Source: Baylisascaris procyonis
Lineage: Eukaryota; Nematoda; Chromadorea; Rhabditida; Ascarididae
DNA: 64,000 nt
Direction: 5' to 3'
NCBI GenBank assembly: GCA_037389465.1
Contig: JAZARR010000221.1
Coordinates: 5,062,501-5,126,500 of the forward strand
Each line of letters opens with the position of its first letter. Positions within the stretch are counted from its first letter, which is position 1. A program made the position numbers and the translations under genes. Under the pieces are notes generated by a model. It ran no database searches and was not told the DNA's origin. It was given only the letters and a program-made list of their open reading frames with translations. This document shows positions 61,240 to 64,000 of this stretch, in pieces.

Positions 61240-63848
61240 GAACACTTGTTTTATTTAACAAAAACACTTGCAAATAAAAATAATTGAAAGTTAAAGGGGG
61301 ACTTTTTCTACTACAATAGCTACGTAATGTAACAGTTGATATCCTTGTTTGATTTGAGCCGAATAGTATATACCTCTGCTGTTATTCATCTGACCGTGCA
61401 ACAATAAAAACTCTGCCATTCAAAATTCAGTCTAGCTATGTGACACATAAAATTAGCACTCTTTATTTGAACTATACATGTGTAAAGTGAAAGAGGGCAT
61501 ATAACGCTTTTGCTTCTTAAAGGTTGCATACTGGCACAAAAGGGAGCAATCCAAGAGGCTCGAGATATCTTTGCTCAAGTTCGTGAGGCAACCGCTGATT
61601 TCTGGGATGTATGGGTGAATATCGCGCATATTTATATGGAGCAGAAGCAGTATGTATCGGCTATTCAAATGTACGACAATTGCATGAAGAAATTCAGACG
61701 TTACAATGATGTTGCGTTGATGCAATATATGGCTCGTGCTTACTATAAAGCGGGCAAGTTGGATGATTGCAGACATATGTTGGAAAAGGTGTGTTTGCTA
61801 CGGCTAGCTCATGGTTTTTTTCATAGTGAATTAAGCCTCAAAAATGTTGAAATAAGTGCGTCAAGTTAAGTTCCTCTAAAGAGGTCTCATATAAAATTGC
61901 TACGCTTGTATGTATCATCAAAACCGTTGCTTACATTCCCAACAGGTATCAGCTCATAGTTTTTCTTTGTTTGGCACTTCTTTTTACAGCACTTCTTACT
62001 AATTTTTTTTTGTGCGAAAAAAGAAATTACCAAAGGTTTTTTTTTGCCGCAATCGACGTTTCTCGCAGTAGAAGGTATAAAATGTTGATAAAATAAATCT
62101 TTGAAATTAATAAAATGCACTTTGATGAATGAATATTCTTCTGCCTGATTTCAACCTAATAATGTCCACATAAACTGTAAATAGAAAAATGAAGAGCTGT
62201 TTTAATGACAGATGGAGTAAGATTTGTAAAAAAAAATATTGATTATCAGAGAAAAATTCTATCTCATTCGCAGGCAATGTGTGAGGCGCCCGATAATTTA
62301 ATGGTGAAATTCAATTATGCTTTTGTGTTGCAAAAATTGGCCACTCAAACGTTACGCGATGAGAAGTCATCATTGGAAATGGTCACTGGTGCAGTTGAAG
62401 ATCTAAAAACTGCCGAAAGGTTTATTTTATTTAAAAGTTCATTTAATGCATTTGAATGTTTATATTTATGAGGGAAAACATTAATTCTTCGTTACGATTC
62501 AGATGAAAATTTTTTTTTACAATGTTGCTAAAGGTTTATAAGGGCGACTATCGTTTTTGTAATATTTAGCGTGAAGAATTGTTCGGGTATAAAGACGAAA
62601 ACTTTTAACTTTTTATTCAACGCATTCGTTCAATTTTGGTAGACAAAATCCTCATCTTTTTGGTTGTTTTTTTTTTTTCTTTTAGAGATTTATTTCATTC
62701 GATCGTGTTATCATTGAAGAAGTTCTTTAGGATATTCACATACATATCACAGAATCGAGATGAGACAATGGGTCAAGCACGTCTAGTGAGTAGAACCGCA
62801 TCGACGACAGAGGCACGCGCATGCAACGACCTTCTAAAACAAGCCCAAACCTACGTACAAAGAGCCAAGGTAGTAACGAAATTTGGTAGTCGTAAATGAA
62901 ATTTGCCTTGACCTCTTTCCTCTTCGAATCGCTCGCTTGCATTATTCGAATTTCATGTTAAGCTCGTCTCATGTTGATAGTGCTAGCGGAAGACATTGTT
63001 AGATGCCTTGGATTTGAGTGCGTAAATCGCCCAAAAAATAGCGCTTTTAGTAAATAGTCGATTTTGTTTGCAAATAGATGAGAGGAATCTGAGTCGATTA
63101 TGATCAATGACCATAGCGGAGTCGAAAACTTTCGCAGTGTTGTTTCTTCTAAAGCCCATCACAAACACGAATGCGGTAAATATGTTTTATAGGAGATCGA
63201 CTAGTTTTTCGATAGCCACAAAAAAGTCCTATATGATATTTTATTTTCCACCGTGTAATGATTGATAAGGGACTCTATAAACGAATGAATAATCTTGACG
63301 ATTTACAAGAGCAGATTCATGATTGCATCGTTGTTTTCAGTGTTGCAATTTCTAAGGAACGGCTATCGCAGGAAATTTTATCCTTATTGATGATGCTTAG
63401 TTAAATTGAGCAATCAAAACTTCATCCGATTTTGGGAATAGAATTTATGATTTACATCCTTAACATTAAAGTTTATATAAATCGTCCAATGAGGAAATAG
63501 TCATGTGCAGTTATCTTCATTGTAATCCTTCATTTTATTGATGAACTTTGCCATCAGCTTCCATTTTACTTCGTTGCTTTTGTTTCACTTACTGCATCTT
63601 CCTCTTGATTTTAGACCTTTCGAGGCCTTCAAAATTATATAAATGAAGTTAAAATGATGTTCAAGGCACAAGACGAGGAGGAACAGAGACAGCGACAACG
63701 ACAAGAAGAAGAGAGACAAGCATTGAAACGACAACAAGAGGCTGAAGCAAAGGAACGCGAAGAGAAGACAAGACGCGAACTGGAGGCGTTGAAGCAAATG
63801 CGTCAAGAATATGTCGAAAAGACCAAAGAATTCCTTCGACTGCCGACT
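47910..63848 (+). CDS. CTR9, Paf1 complex TPR subunit, 18 exons visible, 3' partial
   Basis: Scaffold subunit of the nuclear Paf1 complex, which travels with RNA polymerase II and promotes H2B ubiquitylation, H3K4/K36 methylation and elongation. Join 47910-47969, 52134-52238, 52916-53059, 53203-53385, 54329-54507, 55409-55604, 56354-56485, 57214-57309, 58009-58233, 58521-58649, 58987-59170, 59718-59785, 60151-60357, 60903-60990, 61523-61788, 62274-62419, 62731-62869, 63615-63848: 927 codons, phases consistent. It is colinear with human CTR9 (1173 aa) from residue 1: tandem TPR repeats, with words such as [54 protein letters not shown] and [20 protein letters not shown], then a Glu/Arg/Gln coiled coil ending VEKTKEF. 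The Ser/Glu/Lys-rich C-terminal tail lies beyond the window. Intron 4 appears to use a GC donor, and three acceptors end in AAG. Confidence 0.95.
48437..49075 (+). CDS. CINP exon 2 (main ORF)
   Basis: 213 codons including the stop, uninterrupted; starts [20 protein letters not shown]. It carries essentially all of the CINP homology. The stop TGA is at 49073-49075. Confidence 0.85.
   Translation, partial: GLRRRLSDLCIDVWNLTQRWEELNGTSAHLLEKIINARLRLLYARQSSSHQTSHPISMVSIRDDDQLNLTKDISNEAIDSQGIYHLNQEQRHRIIEYLIADTENLTILLEEEMKRIPEKLQRAFMQLKALRKLIDESIDIIDNETKQRLMRAEDIMPDLLAMYEEELRAKRAALKDLANYDCRTMFVAIIASWNHQPFINNALLSSLYALVV
49084..49099 (+). terminator. Two poly(A) signals of CINP
   Basis: AATAAA at 49084-49089 and 49094-49099, 8 and 18 bases after the CINP stop, with T-rich sequence at 49129-49160. 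They would end the CINP mRNA inside CTR9 intron 1; CTR9 expression requires reading past them. Confidence 0.8.
49100..52133 (+). other. Rest of CTR9 intron 1, non-coding
   Basis: About 3 kb between the CINP end and CTR9 exon 2, AT-rich, with several homopolymer A runs (for example 49682-49699 and 49804-49823). No further exon was recognised. A CTAAC branch-point-like word lies about 20 bases before the exon 2 acceptor. Confidence 0.6.
52134..52238 (+). CDS. CTR9 exon 2
   Basis: [20 protein letters not shown] onward, colinear with human VIELDFDQLPEGDEVISIL, ending at HIWVDLA with a GTAAGT donor. The acceptor is the unusual ATATTGAAG, fixed by phase and homology; a CTAAC word sits upstream. 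Confidence 0.9.
52916..53059 (+). CDS. CTR9 exon 3
   Basis: [20 protein letters not shown] through [11 protein letters not shown], matching human LEYYKQGKTEEFVKLLE and [18 protein letters not shown] acceptor, phase 0 at both ends. Confidence 0.95.
53203..53385 (+). CDS. CTR9 exon 4, with apparent GC donor
   Basis: Contains the highly conserved [20 protein letters not shown] and ends at FNFVLNQ. Human has LNQ followed by SPNNIPALLGKA; exon 5 supplies [12 protein letters not shown] in phase 0, which places the exon end at CAG/GCTCGT, a GC rather than GT donor. Confidence 0.92.
54329..54507 (+). CDS. CTR9 exon 5
   Basis: [20 protein letters not shown] through [12 protein letters not shown], a TPR unit matching the human region. 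Acceptor T-tract plus CAG, ends in phase 2. Confidence 0.95.
55018..55353 (+). mobile_element. Probable 3' fragment of a LINE-like retroelement
   Basis: A GC-rich island of about 300 bases in an AT-rich CTR9 intron (between exons 5 and 6), ending in an A-rich tail with AAATAAATAAATAAATG-type repeats. In one + frame the last part reads [16 protein letters not shown] before a stop, resembling the WTR-A-DR-W pattern at the C-terminus of some non-LTR retrotransposon polyproteins. Upstream the frame is broken. No target-site duplication was found. It could instead be a SINE-like element; only the insertion-like composition and tail are seen directly. Confidence 0.4.
55409..55604 (+). CDS. CTR9 exon 6
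   Basis: [20 protein letters not shown] through [15 protein letters not shown], nearly identical to human at [13 protein letters not shown]. Acceptor ATTGTAG, ends in phase 0. Confidence 0.96.
56354..56485 (+). CDS. CTR9 exon 7
   Basis: [20 protein letters not shown] through [17 protein letters not shown], colinear with human. The acceptor is AACTTAAG, an AAG site, chosen by exact length agreement with human. Confidence 0.93.
57214..57309 (+). CDS. CTR9 exon 8
   Basis: 32 codons: [20 protein letters not shown] and [12 protein letters not shown], matching human [20 protein letters not shown]. Acceptor AATTTCAG, donor GTATGT. Confidence 0.96.
58009..58233 (+). CDS. CTR9 exon 9
   Basis: 75 codons: [20 protein letters not shown] through [16 protein letters not shown]. 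Slightly longer than human by a Lys/Arg/Glu-rich insert ([12 protein letters not shown]). Acceptor ATTGCAG, donor GTAAGC. Confidence 0.95.
58521..58649 (+). CDS. CTR9 exon 10
   Basis: 43 codons: [20 protein letters not shown] then [20 protein letters not shown], matching human VPPEILNNVGALHFRLGN. Acceptor TTTGCAG, donor GTAAGA. Confidence 0.95.
58987..59170 (+). CDS. CTR9 exon 11
   Basis: [20 protein letters not shown] through [14 protein letters not shown], matching human KNILREHPNYVDC. It ends in phase 1 inside the Cys codon (T/GT) with donor GTAGGT. Confidence 0.95.
59718..59785 (+). CDS. CTR9 exon 12, 68 nt
   Basis: A small exon too short for an ORF list: [20 protein letters not shown] then WFK, matching human [20 protein letters not shown]. 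Acceptor GTTGCAG, phase 1 to 0. Confidence 0.95.
60151..60357 (+). CDS. CTR9 exon 13
   Basis: 69 codons: [20 protein letters not shown] through [19 protein letters not shown], matching human [21 protein letters not shown]. Acceptor TTTGCAG. Confidence 0.96.
60903..60990 (+). CDS. CTR9 exon 14, 88 nt
   Basis: [20 protein letters not shown] then [10 protein letters not shown], matching human [24 protein letters not shown]. Acceptor GATTTTTAG, ends in phase 1. Confidence 0.95.
61195..61235. repeat. (TA)n microsatellite
   Basis: About 20 TA units in CTR9 intron 14. Confidence 0.95.
61523..61788 (+). CDS. CTR9 exon 15
   Basis: 89 codons covering [40 protein letters not shown] and [20 protein letters not shown], very close to human. 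The acceptor is CTTCTTAAAG (AAG type), fixed by the split Gly codon. Confidence 0.95.
62274..62419 (+). CDS. CTR9 exon 16
   Basis: [20 protein letters not shown] through EDLKTAER, matching human VALVLQRLATSVLKDEKSN. Acceptor ATTCGCAG, ends in phase 2. Confidence 0.94.
62731..62869 (+). CDS. CTR9 exon 17
   Basis: [20 protein letters not shown] through [21 protein letters not shown], matching human YFSYLSKVGDKMRF and TEARQCSDLLSQAQ. The open frame starts earlier, at an upstream TTTTAG, but the acceptor AGTTCTTTAG at 62730 gives the homologous length. Confidence 0.9.
63615..63848 (+). CDS. CTR9 exon 18 (coiled coil); gene continues
   Basis: [20 protein letters not shown] then a long Glu/Arg/Gln/Lys coiled coil ending [15 protein letters not shown], corresponding to human [21 protein letters not shown]. 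Donor GTGAGT. Residues before MMFKAQD have no human counterpart, so the left border could be later. Confidence 0.85.
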
Positions 63849-64000
63849 GTGAGTATTTCTCGTTGATGTATTTATTGAGTTAGTCGTTCTTTGTGCATGA
63901 GCAGCGACGAACGATATTATGATTATTGATTTTCTCGAGGTTCTAAAGGCAAATGGATTAAGGAATGTTTCTGGGAATTTGGCATGCCGACCAGCTTAAA
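63849..64000 (+). other. Start of CTR9 intron 18, cut by window edge
   Basis: Follows a GTGAGT donor. No acceptor with a CTR9-like C-terminal tail was found before the end of the window. Confidence 0.6.

Larger units (their letters stand above)
52239..63614 (+). other. CTR9 introns 2-17
   Basis: Introns range from about 143 bases (53060-53202) to about 940 bases (53386-54328). Apart from the LINE-like fragment (55018-55353), the TA tract at 61195-61235, two imperfect 21-base direct repeats (54864-54884 and 54935-54955) and frequent poly-T runs, I see nothing coding or structured in them. Confidence 0.6.

Noticed and set aside
62636..62730. Upstream extension of CTR9 exon 17 to an earlier TTTTAG acceptor
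   Set aside because: It would insert a hydrophobic segment absent from human CTR9; the acceptor at 62730 gives exact colinearity.

Overview
The window is a eukaryotic, AT-rich stretch of an animal genome, most probably a nematode. It carries three unrelated spliced loci, all on the + strand, plus a fourth gene lying inside the first intron of the third. The nematode assignment is an inference. It rests on a Brat-family gene of 855 codons that keeps an N-terminal RING (close in size and layout to C. elegans NCL-1), short T(T/C)AG splice acceptors, candidate splice acceptors just upstream of all three start codons (as expected for spliced-leader trans-splicing), and a secreted EB-like cysteine-rich protein. 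Species cannot be given.

Region 1 (1899-28845) is an NCL-1/Brat/TRIM2-3 type TRIM-NHL gene that I could thread through 16 exons with consistent phases: RING, B-box 1, B-box 2, coiled coil, a linker and a six-bladed NHL propeller. It is followed by about 4.2 kb of non-coding, T-biased and comparatively GC-rich DNA (possibly a long 3' UTR), then a 1.47-kb CAGACACA-type tandem array (about 33098-34566).

Region 2 (34567-44518) is about 9.9 kb without a convincing host gene. It holds a decayed reverse transcriptase on the - strand (42900-43440, YVDD motif visible) and one orphan exon-like ORF. Region 3 (44545-46529) is a small four-exon gene for a secreted cysteine-rich protein of 156 residues in which every intron is phase 1.

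Region 4 (47910 to the right edge) is the CTR9 subunit of the Paf1 transcription-elongation complex. Eighteen exons and about 927 codons are visible, and the acidic C-terminal tail runs off the window. Inside CTR9 intron 1, on the same strand, lies a complete CINP (CDK2-interacting protein) ORF with its own poly(A) signals. It has no in-frame start codon of its own, and the only good upstream donor in the right phase is CTR9 exon 1. The best model is therefore one promoter and one shared 20-codon first exon feeding two different proteins through alternative splicing and polyadenylation. This is the most unusual observation in the window.

Other features are (TA)n microsatellites, a probable 3' fragment of a LINE-like retroelement in a CTR9 intron, inverted repeats, and unusual splice sites in CTR9 (one apparent GC-AG intron and three AAG acceptors). 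Exon boundaries were placed by eye from splice consensus, reading phase and recalled similarity to human CTR9, human CINP and Drosophila Brat. No alignment program or transcript data were used.
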